Below, in pieces: positions 54,414-62,678 of a stretch of DNA of 64,000 nucleotides. Origin of the DNA: an uncultured Cyclobacteriaceae bacterium (GTDB lineage Bacteria; Bacteroidota; Bacteroidia; Cytophagales; Cyclobacteriaceae); NCBI GenBank assembly GCA_943788235.1, contig CALSPM010000005.1:768001-832000 (forward strand). Direction: 5' to 3'. Position numbers and translations under genes: made by a program. The notes under the pieces were generated by a model. The model did not search any database, was not told where the DNA came from, and saw nothing but the letters and a program-made list of their open reading frames with translations. Position 1 is the first letter of the stretch, and each line of letters begins with the position of its first letter.

Positions 54414-55617
54414 ATGATTTTTGTCTTCAATCTATTTGTACCCTTTTACTTTTTAGCATTTTCATTTTTTGTTGATTCTAACTCCAACAATATCCCACAG
54501 AAATATCATTTTGATGGAAAATATGGGCTATATGTCTCGATTGAAGGTGATCATTATCAGGTACATTGGCTGACCTCAGCGCCTGAGGAAGGATATTTAA
54601 TGACCCATGCAGGGAAAGAAGAGCTGGGTTTATATAGCACCCCTAAGTCAATTATTCACAAGGTTCGAATTCCTTTGCTCGACCAACCAATGGATATAGA
54701 TTTTGGAAGTCCTTCGGGGGGTAATGGACAAATTACGATTGTTCCAACTTATGAAAGAGATGCTTATGAATTCAAAGGGGTAGACTCTGTATATGTTTTA
54801 GGAGATACTCATGGCAATTTTGAAGAGGTAGTACAAATCCTTCAAAACTCCAAATTGATAGATGAAAATCATCAATGGATTGGAGAGAGTGCACATTTGG
54901 TTTTTTTAGGGGATATATTAGATCGAGGCATGGATGCTTTACGGCTCACCTGGTTTATCTACGAATTGGAGCAGTCAGCGGCCCAGCATGGCGGTCAAAT
55001 CCATCTTATTTTAGGGAATCATGAAATCATGGTTATGTCAAATGATCTCCGCTATGTTTCGGCAAAAGAGCAACAGGTAGCCAATATGCATCAAGTGAGC
55101 TATCAACAGCTTTATCACCCCACTCGGTCGGTCTTAGGGCGCTGGCTTTCAACCAAGCCCGCAGCACTTAAAATTGATGGAGATTTTATTTGCGCATGGG
55201 GGCATCATCATGGGGTCATCATTGAAATCATTTAATGATCGGGTTTATGAGTACACTCAAACCCCTCTCTTTTCTCATTTGATGGAACAACCTTTTGATT
55301 CAGTGAGCTTTTCCCAAGTTGAGCGTAAGGAGCAAAAAGATTATCTCTATGATTCTTTCGGTCCCTTTTGGTTTAGAGGTTATGTTCAGACAGATACCCT
55401 AGGTTCCTATTTGGATGCGATCTTGCTCAATAATAAAGCTAAATTACATGTAGTTGGCCATACCACTGTACCTAGTATAGCTTCTCTTTATAAGGGTAAA
55501 TTAATAGCGACAAACGTTCCTAAGGCAGGTACAGAAATGCTATTACTGACCAAATCTAAGCGCAGTAAATACCATCGCTTTAGAATTAATTTATTTGGAG
55601 AGTTTGTAGTACTTTAA
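54414..55617 (+). pseudogene. Shewanella-like metallophosphoesterase, one frameshift
   Basis: The first frame (54414-55235) begins with a hydrophobic signal and reads G-D-T-H-G-N-F near residue 130, F-L-G-D-I-L-D-R-G near 165 and L-G-N-H-E-I near 200, the three metal-binding blocks of calcineurin-like phosphatases. It leaves frame near D-G-D-F-I. The overlapping frame supplies A-H-G-G-I near the shift and V-V-G-H-T-T further on, the remaining His ligands, ending at 55617. Removing one T at about 55190 restores about 400 residues with a complete di-metal centre. These Shewanella-like (Shelph) phosphatases are PPP-family enzymes, here exported and probably periplasmic. It lies directly after the CotH-like gene. 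Confidence 0.87.
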
Positions 55618-55801
55618 CGGCTACTGTCGATCTTTATAATTCAAGTGACTTGGCCAATTATTAGTTTCGGCACGGCAGGAATTTTATCTTTGAACTGCTT
55701 TTTCTTGATTTTTATCTTTATTGGCAGCGTAAATTAGATTATCTTCCACATCGTTAACCTTAAATCGCTTGTTTACGTCAAAATCATCTAGCTTATAATA
55801 A

Positions 55802-56908
55802 ATGCCAATATACAAAAGTGCTCAGTCAATCTTGCGGTTTAAAAATTCGATCAATAAAGAATTTGCCACCACATTAAACAAAAGAGTTAACGAACATTTT
55901 AAGTTATCTGGGAAAGGTAGGAATGCCAATTCAATGATGTTTGTCAAGACCGCTTTCATGTTTTGTTTACTCTTCATTCCCTATTCGTTTGTATACAGTG
56001 CAGCCAATGTGTGGGTGATGTTGGGGTGCTATTTTATTACGGGTCTTGGGGTAGCAGGCATTGGCTTATCCGTCATGCATGACGCCAATCATGGGTCTTA
56101 TTCAAAAAATCCAATGGTCAATAAAATCATAGGCTATAGTTTAAATGTTATTGGAGGAAACGCGACCAATTGGAAAATACAACACAACGTATTTCATCAT
56201 TCCTATACCAATATAGATACACATGATGAAGACATTCGGCCGAGATTTATCCTAAGGTTTACGCCGCATGCCGAATTAAGGTCTTTTCATAAATACCAAC
56301 ATATTTATGCATGGCTTTTATACGGGCTGATGTCTTTTTCATGGATAGTTTTTAAAGATTTTGCTCAATTGATAGGATATCAAAAATCGGGAATCTTAGC
56401 AAAGCATGTTTCTGTGCCTAAGGCTTGGGCTTGGTTAGTGATCAGTAAGTTGTGCTACTATGCTTATATAATAGTACTTCCGATAATATTTACTCCTTTT
56501 AGCTTTTTGGAAATATTCGCAGGATTCTTTATTATGCACTACATAGCTGGATTGATTTTAGGATCAGTTTTCCAGCCAGCACATGTCATGGAGGTAAATG
56601 AGTACCCCATAGCCGAAGATGATCTGATCGCTGACAATTGGATGGCTCATCAGCTCAAAACAACTTGTAATTTTGCAGGGAATAACAGAATCTTTTCATG
56701 GTTCGTAGGAGGCCTTAATTATCAAATAGAGCATCATTTATATCCTAATATATGCCATATACATTATGCGAAATTGGCACCTATCGTTGAGCAAACAGCT
56801 AAAGAGTTTGGTATCCCTTATCATAATTATGGCTCGTTTAGAAAAGCCTTAATCAATCATAAGAAAATGTTATTTGCACTTGGTAGGCCGAAATTAGAAG
56901 TGGCATAA
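55802..56908 (+). CDS. Acyl-lipid/acyl-CoA fatty acid desaturase
   Basis: 368 residues, intact, integral membrane. The three histidine boxes that bind the di-iron centre are clear: H-D-A-N-H-G near residue 93, H-N-V-F-H-H-S near 128, and N-Y-Q-I-E-H-H-L-Y-P near 305. Q-I-E-H-H-L-Y-P is the front-end/delta-5/delta-6-type third box, although no cytochrome b5 domain is fused. Hydrophobic pairs flank the boxes. The enzyme introduces double bases-free carbon unsaturation into membrane fatty acids and needs reduced ferredoxin or cytochrome b5; the ferredoxin-reductase fusion at 47055 could be a donor (inference). Stand-alone gene with about 185 bases of spacer after the phosphatase gene. Confidence 0.92.
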   Translation: MPIYKSAQSILRFKNSINKEFATTLNKRVNEHFKLSGKGRNANSMMFVKTAFMFCLLFIPYSFVYSAANVWVMLGCYFITGLGVAGIGLSVMHDANHGSYSKNPMVNKIIGYSLNVIGGNATNWKIQHNVFHHSYTNIDTHDEDIRPRFILRFTPHAELRSFHKYQHIYAWLLYGLMSFSWIVFKDFAQLIGYQKSGILAKHVSVPKAWAWLVISKLCYYAYIIVLPIIFTPFSFLEIFAGFFIMHYIAGLILGSVFQPAHVMEVNEYPIAEDDLIADNWMAHQLKTTCNFAGNNRIFSWFVGGLNYQIEHHLYPNICHIHYAKLAPIVEQTAKEFGIPYHNYGSFRKALINHKKMLFALGRPKLEVA

Positions 56909-56959
56909 TAAGAAGAGTGATAAATACATTCGAACACCAATCAGTTACATGGTTTGAGA

Positions 56960-57727
56960 TTATTCAAGGGTCATTTCTTTGGTTAGTACCATTTGGTTGA
57001 TGATCAAAAGAATAAAGGAGATCATGATTCCCAACGAAAAATAAGCCAGCATGGGTAGACCTTCCCAATGTCGCAGGGTAAGTGCTCAAAAAGCCCAAAC
57101 TCCCACAGCAATGAAGGCTTGGTCGCGGTACCATCGAAATAATCGTATGATAATGATTCCGGTGACAGATAAAATAAGGAGGCACCAATAAAGCTCAGAA
57201 ATCCCCCACGCGTTCCATTCATAAAATTTGAGGGCCGCCGCAATGTTGAGCACGGTAGCCAGGGTAACCCATCCAAAATAAATACTGAAGACGAAAGATT
57301 CCATCCAATAATTAATTTTGAGTCCGTCATTTTTCATAGTACGAATTTGATGATTGATTTGAATAAGTGAAAGCAGCATAATTAGAATGATAATAACTGC
57401 TATCCAAAGCCAATCATAAGAGGCGCAAACTAGCCAAAGGCCATTTAAAATCACATTGATGCTATACCAAGTACGTAATGGATACCATTGAGGGGCCTCT
57501 TTTTTTTTGATGAACTGATATATAGGGAAAGTGATGAGGCCGGTGTATATAAGGGCCCAAATGGAAAAGGCAAATCCTTTAGGTACAATCAGAGTTCTTG
57601 TACTTGTACTGGTAATTCCTATGGGGCGGGGGCCAAAAAAGCCATTAAGGGTCATTATATACAGTAATAGAAGTATAGTGAGGCTGATTAGTGAAATGAG
57701 GTGGGTATTTTTATGAGTTAAGATCAT
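56960..57727 (-). CDS. TspO/MBR-like membrane protein, interrupted by an in-frame TGA
   Basis: From ATG 57727 the frame encodes 213 residues with five or six helices and the TspO-like features F-A-F-S-I-W-A-L-I-Y-T-G near residue 55, W-Y-S-I-N-V-I-L-N-G-L-W near 87 and W-V-T-L-A-T-V-L-N near 150. A TGA occurs at 57086-57088 directly after V-G-V-W-A-F, but the same frame continues A-L-T-L-R-H-W-E-G and a last transmembrane helix to a TAA at 56960, 255 residues in all. So this is a nonsense change (for example from TGG or TTA), not a frameshift. TspO-family proteins bind tetrapyrroles and sterol-like ligands. The truncated form lacks the final helix. Two more small membrane proteins follow upstream on the same strand. 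Confidence 0.7.
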
Positions 57728-57784
57728 TTTCTTTAATAATTAAAATGAGTTAAGCGTACGGTGATATCAAGTCACCTTCGTGAG

Positions 57785-58201
57785 TTAATGCGTTAGGTAG
57801 TATAAGAGACTTGAGACAAATAATCCACTCCAAAGTAGGGTTCTTATCCAGTTTAAGCCGATCAATTGATGTATAAGAGGTAGATTAATTTCATTATTTG
57901 AGATTTTACTGTGCAGGGGTACAAAAATCAAAAAAGTCATCATCCAAAGTGCAATAATCATTAAAAATGATCCCAAGGTAAAAATAGAAAAATTATTAAA
58001 GAGGTGTACGGTATTAACTATTAATTGTCCAATAATCAAAGGGAGTACGACATAAGTAATTTTTTGCGTATATTTTTTATGCCAAACTTTAAGATTTCCG
58101 CTCTCATAAAAAAGAAAACTTGGATAGATGATCAGTTGGACCAACCAAATTAAAACCAATAACCCGAAGTCAAACAGTAGCCGAATTAATAGAATGCTCA
58201 T
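57785..58201 (-). CDS. Four-helix membrane protein of unknown function
   Basis: 138 residues from ATG 58201, which overlaps the upstream DoxX-like stop by one base (TAATG); longer in-frame starts lie inside that gene. Hydrophobic helices occur at about residues 5-25, 48-65, 72-92 and 115-135. The first helix is followed by W-L-V-Q-L-I-I-Y-P-S-F, then W-H-K-K-Y near 42, V-L-P-L-I-I-G-Q and a final N-W-I-R-T-L-L-W-S-G. This pattern recurs in uncharacterised Bacteroidota membrane proteins. No function is assigned. It sits between DoxX-like and TspO-like genes on the same strand and is translationally coupled to the former, suggesting a shared membrane process. Confidence 0.65.
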   Translation of the reverse strand: MSILLIRLLFDFGLLVLIWLVQLIIYPSFLFYESGNLKVWHKKYTQKITYVVLPLIIGQLIVNTVHLFNNFSIFTLGSFLMIIALWMMTFLIFVPLHSKISNNEINLPLIHQLIGLNWIRTLLWSGLFVSSLLYYLTH

Positions 58202-58593
58202 TAGGTGAAACGTAAGTTTAATCTCCCCACATTCCAAGCCCAAAAAATCAATAATGGCTGAATGATGATCAACCTCAACCAACCCATCCATGTAGCCACA
58301 CAGAGTCCACCGTTTACGCAAGATCCGATTTGAATGAAATAAATATGTGAAGGGATGAAACAAATTAGTAATAGGACAATACCTAAAGCTCCTATTTTTT
58401 GATATTTAGGGAAAAGGAGGAGTAAAGAGAGCATGATTTCTAAAAGACCACTCACTATATTAATCCAATAAGGGTAGGGTAGATAATCAGGTATTAGTCC
58501 ATAATAAAAATCCGCATCTATAAAGTGGTTCATTCCAGCCGAGAGGTAGAATAGGAAGCAACTGTATTTTAATATGAGATGTATTTTTATCAT
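58201..58593 (-). CDS. DoxX-like small membrane protein
   Basis: 130 residues, intact, four hydrophobic helices. The start K-Y-S-C-F-L-F-Y-L-S-A-G-M-N-H-F followed by L-I-P-D-Y-L-P-Y-P and I-N-I-V-S-G-L-L-E-I is the DoxX/DoxD-like pattern (G-x-x-H-F...P-x-Y-x-P...S-G-x-x-E). DoxX-like proteins are associated with quinone or thiol redox processes at the membrane, but many, this one included, have no tested function. The insertion after the last helix contains C-V-N-G-G-L-C, a possible redox pair. First intact gene of a three-gene minus-strand group with the four-helix protein and the TspO-like protein. Confidence 0.75.
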   Translation of the reverse strand: MIKIHLILKYSCFLFYLSAGMNHFIDADFYYGLIPDYLPYPYWINIVSGLLEIMLSLLLLFPKYQKIGALGIVLLLICFIPSHIYFIQIGSCVNGGLCVATWMGWLRLIIIQPLLIFWAWNVGRLNLRFT

Positions 58594-58616
58594 AATAACC
58601 GTTTCAATGAGATTCT

Positions 58617-58973
58617 TTATAAATCATTTTCAAAATATAAAAAAAAGGAACCCATCACATGAAATCATTAGTAATTAAGGCATTTATAAACGCAAAAGGA
58701 ACTTTGTCTTGAAAGTAATTAATGAAAAATCCAAGAGGCCCAAACACTTTCCCTAATAAACCAACAAAAACAATCGGCCAATGTCTATTGGAACATAAGA
58801 GGCCAGCCAATAACCAATACCATAAACACCAATGACCATACCCATACCTTACCACACTAGAGGGTGATTGAGCGGCTCCATGCCTACAGGTTAAAAAATT
58901 GGTTGGGACTTAATACTATCCATGAACCCCAATAGAGATTATAGAGAGCAGTTAGCTTAATCGTGATTTTCAT
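58617..58973 (-). pseudogene. Decayed small membrane protein gene
   Basis: Across frames the sequence reads L-T-A-L-Y-N-L-Y-W-G-S-W near the start, then P-L-N-H-P-L-V-W, G-M-V-I-G-V-Y-G-I-G-Y-W-L-A, R-H-W-P-I-V-F-V-G-L-L-G-K-V-F-G-P-L-G-F and A-L-I-T-N-D-F, consistent with a roughly 120-residue membrane protein found in Bacteroidota. It is interrupted by two frame changes (near 58890 and 58780) and two in-frame stops: TAA where Gln is expected near 58855, and TGA where Trp is expected at about 58655. The mixture of nonsense and indel changes points to genuine decay, unlike most single-shift genes in this window. The specific family is not recognised. Confidence 0.6.
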
Positions 58974-59083
58974 AGGGTTATTTTTTGGATGTAACCAAGG
59001 ATTTAATAAAAGGCTCATAACTAGTTAGCTACCTGTATGGGCATTTAAATAAGGAAGAGCCCACCAAACAAATAACATAAAAA

Positions 59084-59108
59084 AAGCCTGTCAGAACTTG
59101 ACAGGCTT
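59084..59108 (-). terminator. Rho-independent terminator of the cold-shock gene
   Basis: A perfect 10-bp stem (59084-59093 with 59099-59108) and 5-base loop. On the minus strand it is followed by a T tract, and it lies 23 bases after the cold-shock gene stop. Confidence 0.88.
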
Positions 59109-59131
59109 GCAAAGTATTTTGAGAAAACTAC

Positions 59132-59323
59132 TTAGGAAACTTTGACGTTTACTGCATTCAGACCTTTTTGGCCATCTTGCACATCGTAACTTACTTTGTC
59201 ACCTTCACGAATTTCTTCTGTTAGACCTGTCTGGTGTACAAACACATCTTTCCCACCTTCATCAGGCGTTATAAATCCAAAACCTTTGGTGTTATTAAAA
59301 AATTTTACTGTACCGTTACTCAT
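59132..59323 (-). CDS. Cold-shock domain protein (CspA family)
   Basis: 63 residues from ATG 59323; an upstream in-frame start would add eight unconserved residues. It is a single cold-shock domain: [10 protein letters not shown] start, RNP1 K-G-F-G-F-I-T at about 13-19, RNP2 K-D-V-F-V-H-Q at about 25-31, and a final Q-K-G-L-N-A-V-N-V. It binds single-stranded RNA/DNA and melts mRNA structure. The last RNP1 Phe is changed to Thr as usual, and the residue preceding KGFGF is Thr-Lys rather than Lys-Lys. It has its own candidate -7 element and a good terminator, so it is monocistronic. A long AT-rich upstream region could give a structured 5' UTR, as in other csp genes. Confidence 0.93.
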   Translation of the reverse strand: MSNGTVKFFNNTKGFGFITPDEGGKDVFVHQTGLTEEIREGDKVSYDVQDGQKGLNAVNVKVS

Positions 59324-59344
59324 AATTATTTGTATTAATTTATA

Positions 59345-59352
59345 CAAAAATA
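59345..59352 (-). promoter_or_regulatory. Candidate TAnnTTTG -7 element of the cold-shock gene
   Basis: On the minus strand this reads tatttttg, an exact match to the Bacteroidota -7 consensus, 21 bases before the ATG. A TTTG lies too close (about 12 bases) to be a well-spaced -33 box, so confidence is limited. Confidence 0.35.
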
Positions 59353-59793
59353 GTTATTTTAAAGCAAATGCCATAACTTTTTCTAAAAATCGTATAAAAA
59401 ATCTTTTAGAAGCCTAAAAAAGTTGATTATTTGACTGATTGGGCCTATCAAAAGTCAGTTTTTTTTCTAAAAATTTCATTTTTAGATCTCTTCTTTATGT
59501 CCTCTTTTTTATCTCTATTTCAATTTTTTTTCGATAAAATAAATATTTTATTTAAGCTCCTTGAATTGGTGTGAGATTTATTAATTTACTGATGCTAAAT
59601 TAGTAATAATTTAAATCATGGTTGATTTGGTTTTTATTTTTTACTCATTCCATAAGTTTAATAAGGAAATAGACCTCTCCATAAAAACGTCTGGTGAGGA
59701 TCTTAAAGGACTTCATATAGGCTATTTTCTATCTGAATTTCAAGGAAGTTATTTGCTAGTATTTTATATGTAGTGAAGTCAAAAGTTACAATT
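59353..59793. other. Long AT-rich intergenic region
   Basis: About 440 bases between divergent csp and sulfatase genes. A small hairpin (arms around 59430-59436 and 59450-59457, tgactgat/atcaaaagtca) followed by T8 could act as a plus-strand terminator, but no gene ends there. I see no coding sequence. It presumably contains both promoters and the csp leader. Confidence 0.45.
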
Positions 59794-61434
59794 ATGTATT
59801 GCAGAATTAAAAAAGGCGTTTGTGCATCACTGATCATCATCCTTATGATGGGATGTGGTAGGATTGAGGTTGCTTTAAAAAAAAATTCAAGACCTAACAT
59901 TATTTTCATCATGTCTGATGATCACGCATATCAAGCCATAAGTGCCTATCAGGAGAATTTAATATTAACGCCCAATATTGATCGTATCGCGCAACAAGGA
60001 ATGCTTTTTAACAATGCCTGTGTTACCAATTCAATATGCGCCCCTTCAAGAGCCACCATTTTGACAGGTAAACATACACATTTGAATGGAAAAATAGACA
60101 ATCGAATGCCTTTTGATACCACCAATATTACGTTCCCATTGCTTTTCCAACAAGCGGGCTATGAGACGGCCATGTTTGGAAAATTACATTTTGGAAATAA
60201 TCCCATAGGGATTAATGATTTTCTGATTTTACCCGGACAGGGGAATTACATCAATCCTGATTTCATTACTCCAAAGGGAGATACGACTATAATAGGTTAC
60301 GTTACTGATATTATAACGGATCTTACCCTAAATTGGCTTGACCTAAAAAGAGATCCTGAAAAGCCGTTTATGTTGATGTACTTACACAAAGCACCGCATC
60401 GACCTTGGTGGCCACGTGCTGATAAATTCAAAGAATTTAGTAAAAGACATTTTCCAGAACCCACAACCCTTTTTGATGATTATAAAGGGAGGGGTTCAGC
60501 CGCAAAGGAAGCTGAAATGAATCTTTTGTCTCACATGAAGTATAGCCATGATGCTAAAATCAGACCCGAAACCCTAGCTGAAATGGGCGGCGTACTACCT
60601 GAGATACCGGCGATGAAATGGAACGAAGTTGATGGATTTTCTGGACCTTACAATCGTGCAAATGAAGCTCAAAAGGCTTTATATGATCCTATTATTGATT
60701 CAATTAATCTTGCGTTTAAGCAGCATTGGCCCAGCATGTCAAGGGAGGAGAAAATGCGGTGGAAATATCAAAGATACATGCAGGATTATTTAGGAACGAT
60801 TTCGTCTGTCGATGACAATGTGGGTAGGTTATTAGATTATCTTGAGGAAACCGGACTGGACCAAAATACGATGATTATTTATACTTCAGACCAGGGATTT
60901 TATTTAGGAGAGCATGGTTGGTTTGATAAAAGGTTCATATATGATGAATCTTTTAAAACCCCGCTTCTAATCCAATGGCCAGGACATATTGCCTCTGGAA
61001 GCACGAATAATGAAATGGTTCAAAACTTAGACTTTGCACAAACTATGTTAGAGGTGGCCAATATCGAAGCGCCAGGGGATATGCAAGGAGAAAGTCTTTT
61101 GCCCTTGTTGAAAGGTGAAAATACCTGGACGCGCGAGGCCGTTTATTATCATTATTATGAGTATCCAGCCGTCCATATGGTAAAAAGGCATTATGGTATC
61201 GTCTCCAAAACCTATAAGTTGGTGCATTTTTATTATGACGTAGATGAATGGGAGCTTTACGATAGGATGAAGGATCCATCAGAATTAAATAATGTATACG
61301 ATGATCCAGCGTATGAGAGCATTGTGACCCAGTTAAAAATAGAATTAAAAGAGATGAGAATAAAATATCAAGATTCGGAGGAATTGGATCAAAAATTCAT
61401 AGAGGTCTACCAAGATAATGGTTGGATAGAATGA
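59794..61434 (+). CDS. Sulfatase lipoprotein (type I, formylglycine-dependent)
   Basis: 546 residues, intact, from ATG 59794 (GTG 59773 is in frame but lengthens the leader). Lipobox M-M-G-C near residue 21. M-S-D-D-H-A-Y near 40 carries metal-binding Asp residues, S-I-C-A-P-S-R-A near 73 is the C-x-P-x-R maturation motif, G-K-L-H-F-G near 117 and H-K-A-P-H-R-P-W near 197 are substrate/sulfate-binding blocks, and T-S-D-Q-G-F-Y-L-G-E-H-G near 365 completes the metal site. The C-terminal half ends with the D-P-S-E-L-N-N-V-Y tail typical of exo-sulfatases on polysaccharides. It resembles heparan/iduronate-type or fucan sulfatases; substrate unknown. It begins a group with an epimerase and a sugar dehydrogenase. 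Confidence 0.92.
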   Translation: MYCRIKKGVCASLIIILMMGCGRIEVALKKNSRPNIIFIMSDDHAYQAISAYQENLILTPNIDRIAQQGMLFNNACVTNSICAPSRATILTGKHTHLNGKIDNRMPFDTTNITFPLLFQQAGYETAMFGKLHFGNNPIGINDFLILPGQGNYINPDFITPKGDTTIIGYVTDIITDLTLNWLDLKRDPEKPFMLMYLHKAPHRPWWPRADKFKEFSKRHFPEPTTLFDDYKGRGSAAKEAEMNLLSHMKYSHDAKIRPETLAEMGGVLPEIPAMKWNEVDGFSGPYNRANEAQKALYDPIIDSINLAFKQHWPSMSREEKMRWKYQRYMQDYLGTISSVDDNVGRLLDYLEETGLDQNTMIIYTSDQGFYLGEHGWFDKRFIYDESFKTPLLIQWPGHIASGSTNNEMVQNLDFAQTMLEVANIEAPGDMQGESLLPLLKGENTWTREAVYYHYYEYPAVHMVKRHYGIVSKTYKLVHFYYDVDEWELYDRMKDPSELNNVYDDPAYESIVTQLKIELKEMRIKYQDSEELDQKFIEVYQDNGWIE

Positions 61435-61483
61435 CTACCCTGTTTAAGTTGCTGAGATACTGAAATATTATTGATTCTAAATT

Positions 61484-62620
61484 ATGAAAAGACATTTAAG
61501 AAGCCTTTTGTTAATTTCAATTAGCTGGTGCTTTACCACGTGTTTTTTTGAGAAAAAAATGACCATGAATTTGATTTCTGCTGAGACTTTTGATACTATC
61601 ATAGATGATCAAGAGGTGAAACTGTATACGCTCAAAAATAAATGGGGGGTGACTACTCAAATCACCAATTATGGGGGCCGCGTGGTCTCCTTGTGGCTGC
61701 CCGATAAAACAGGTCATTTTGAGGATGTCGTCTTGGGGTTTAATGATATAGCTGCCTATCAGAAATCTAAAGAAAAATATTTTGGTGCGTTGATTGGCCG
61801 GTATGGAAACCGTATTGCAAATGGGCGATTTGTATTAGAGGACAGTACGTATCTTTTGGTAAAAAACAATGGAGAAAATCATTTGCATGGCGGAAATAAA
61901 GGCTTTGAATCCATTATTTGGAAAGTGGATTTATTTACAGAGAAGAAACTTTTTTTAAGCTATGTTTCACCACATATGGAGGAGGGTTATCCCGGGAATT
62001 TAACTGTGAGAGTTGAGTACCAACTTACAGATGACAATGAGTTAAATATTCAGTATTTTGCACAATCCGATCAAACCACCATCATCAATCTTACGCATCA
62101 TTCTTTTTTTAACCTAAAAGGAGCGGGCAACGGGAATGTGAATGATCACCTATTGGAAATTAATGCAGATTATTTTACACCCATTGATGATCAGTTGATA
62201 CCTACAGGAATGATTCAAAAGGTAGTAAATACTCCTTTTGACTTTTTATCACTCACGCAAATTGGGAGTCGGATAGATGCGAAAGATGACCAGTTGACTT
62301 ATGGCCACGGATATGACCATAATTACGTTTTGAATTCGTCGGATGCAGTAGTGAGTTTTGCCGCGCGAGTGGTTGAACCCGTGTCGAAAAGAACGCTGGA
62401 AGTATATACTAACGAGCCAGGATTACAGTTCTATGGAGGTAATTTTTTAGATGGAACGGTGAGGGGTAAAAGGGATAAAAATTATAAATATCGTGGGGCG
62501 TTTTGTTTGGAAACCCAACATTTTCCTGATAGTCCTAATAAAATCCAATTCCCTTCAACCTCACTAGAGGCAGGGGAACCCTATTATTCTATCTGCATTT
62601 ATAAGTTTGGTCTTTTGTGA
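61484..62620 (+). CDS. galM: Aldose 1-epimerase (mutarotase), exported
   Basis: 378 residues, intact. The N-terminus has a hydrophobic leader with two Cys (S-W-C-F-T-T-C-F) and may be a signal or lipoprotein peptide, implying periplasmic action. The GalM fold shows T-N-Y-G-G-R-V-V-S-L near 58, R-Y-G-N-R-I-A-N-G-R-F near 105, N-H-L-H-G-G near 135 (with a catalytic His), H-H-S-F-F-N-L near 207 (second catalytic His), Y-G-H-G-Y-D-H-N-Y near 275 and F-C-L-E-T-Q-H-F-P near 345 (catalytic Glu). It interconverts alpha and beta anomers of galactose, glucose and similar sugars. Located 49 bases after the sulfatase gene; likely co-transcribed with it and with the dehydrogenase downstream. Confidence 0.9.
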   Translation: MKRHLRSLLLISISWCFTTCFFEKKMTMNLISAETFDTIIDDQEVKLYTLKNKWGVTTQITNYGGRVVSLWLPDKTGHFEDVVLGFNDIAAYQKSKEKYFGALIGRYGNRIANGRFVLEDSTYLLVKNNGENHLHGGNKGFESIIWKVDLFTEKKLFLSYVSPHMEEGYPGNLTVRVEYQLTDDNELNIQYFAQSDQTTIINLTHHSFFNLKGAGNGNVNDHLLEINADYFTPIDDQLIPTGMIQKVVNTPFDFLSLTQIGSRIDAKDDQLTYGHGYDHNYVLNSSDAVVSFAARVVEPVSKRTLEVYTNEPGLQFYGGNFLDGTVRGKRDKNYKYRGAFCLETQHFPDSPNKIQFPSTSLEAGEPYYSICIYKFGLL

Positions 62621-62678
62621 GACAGCTAAAAAAAACATCTTGGCTGAACGTTTTTTTTAAAATAAAGATTAAAGTAAT

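Noticed and set aside
25707-57088. In-frame TGA codons (25707, 57086, ~58655) as recoded Trp or selenocysteine
   Set aside because: Many intact genes in the window end with TGA at family-typical C-termini (for example SusD ending N-P-G-Y then TGA), the contexts do not agree on one residue, and no selenocysteine-type hairpin was noticed.
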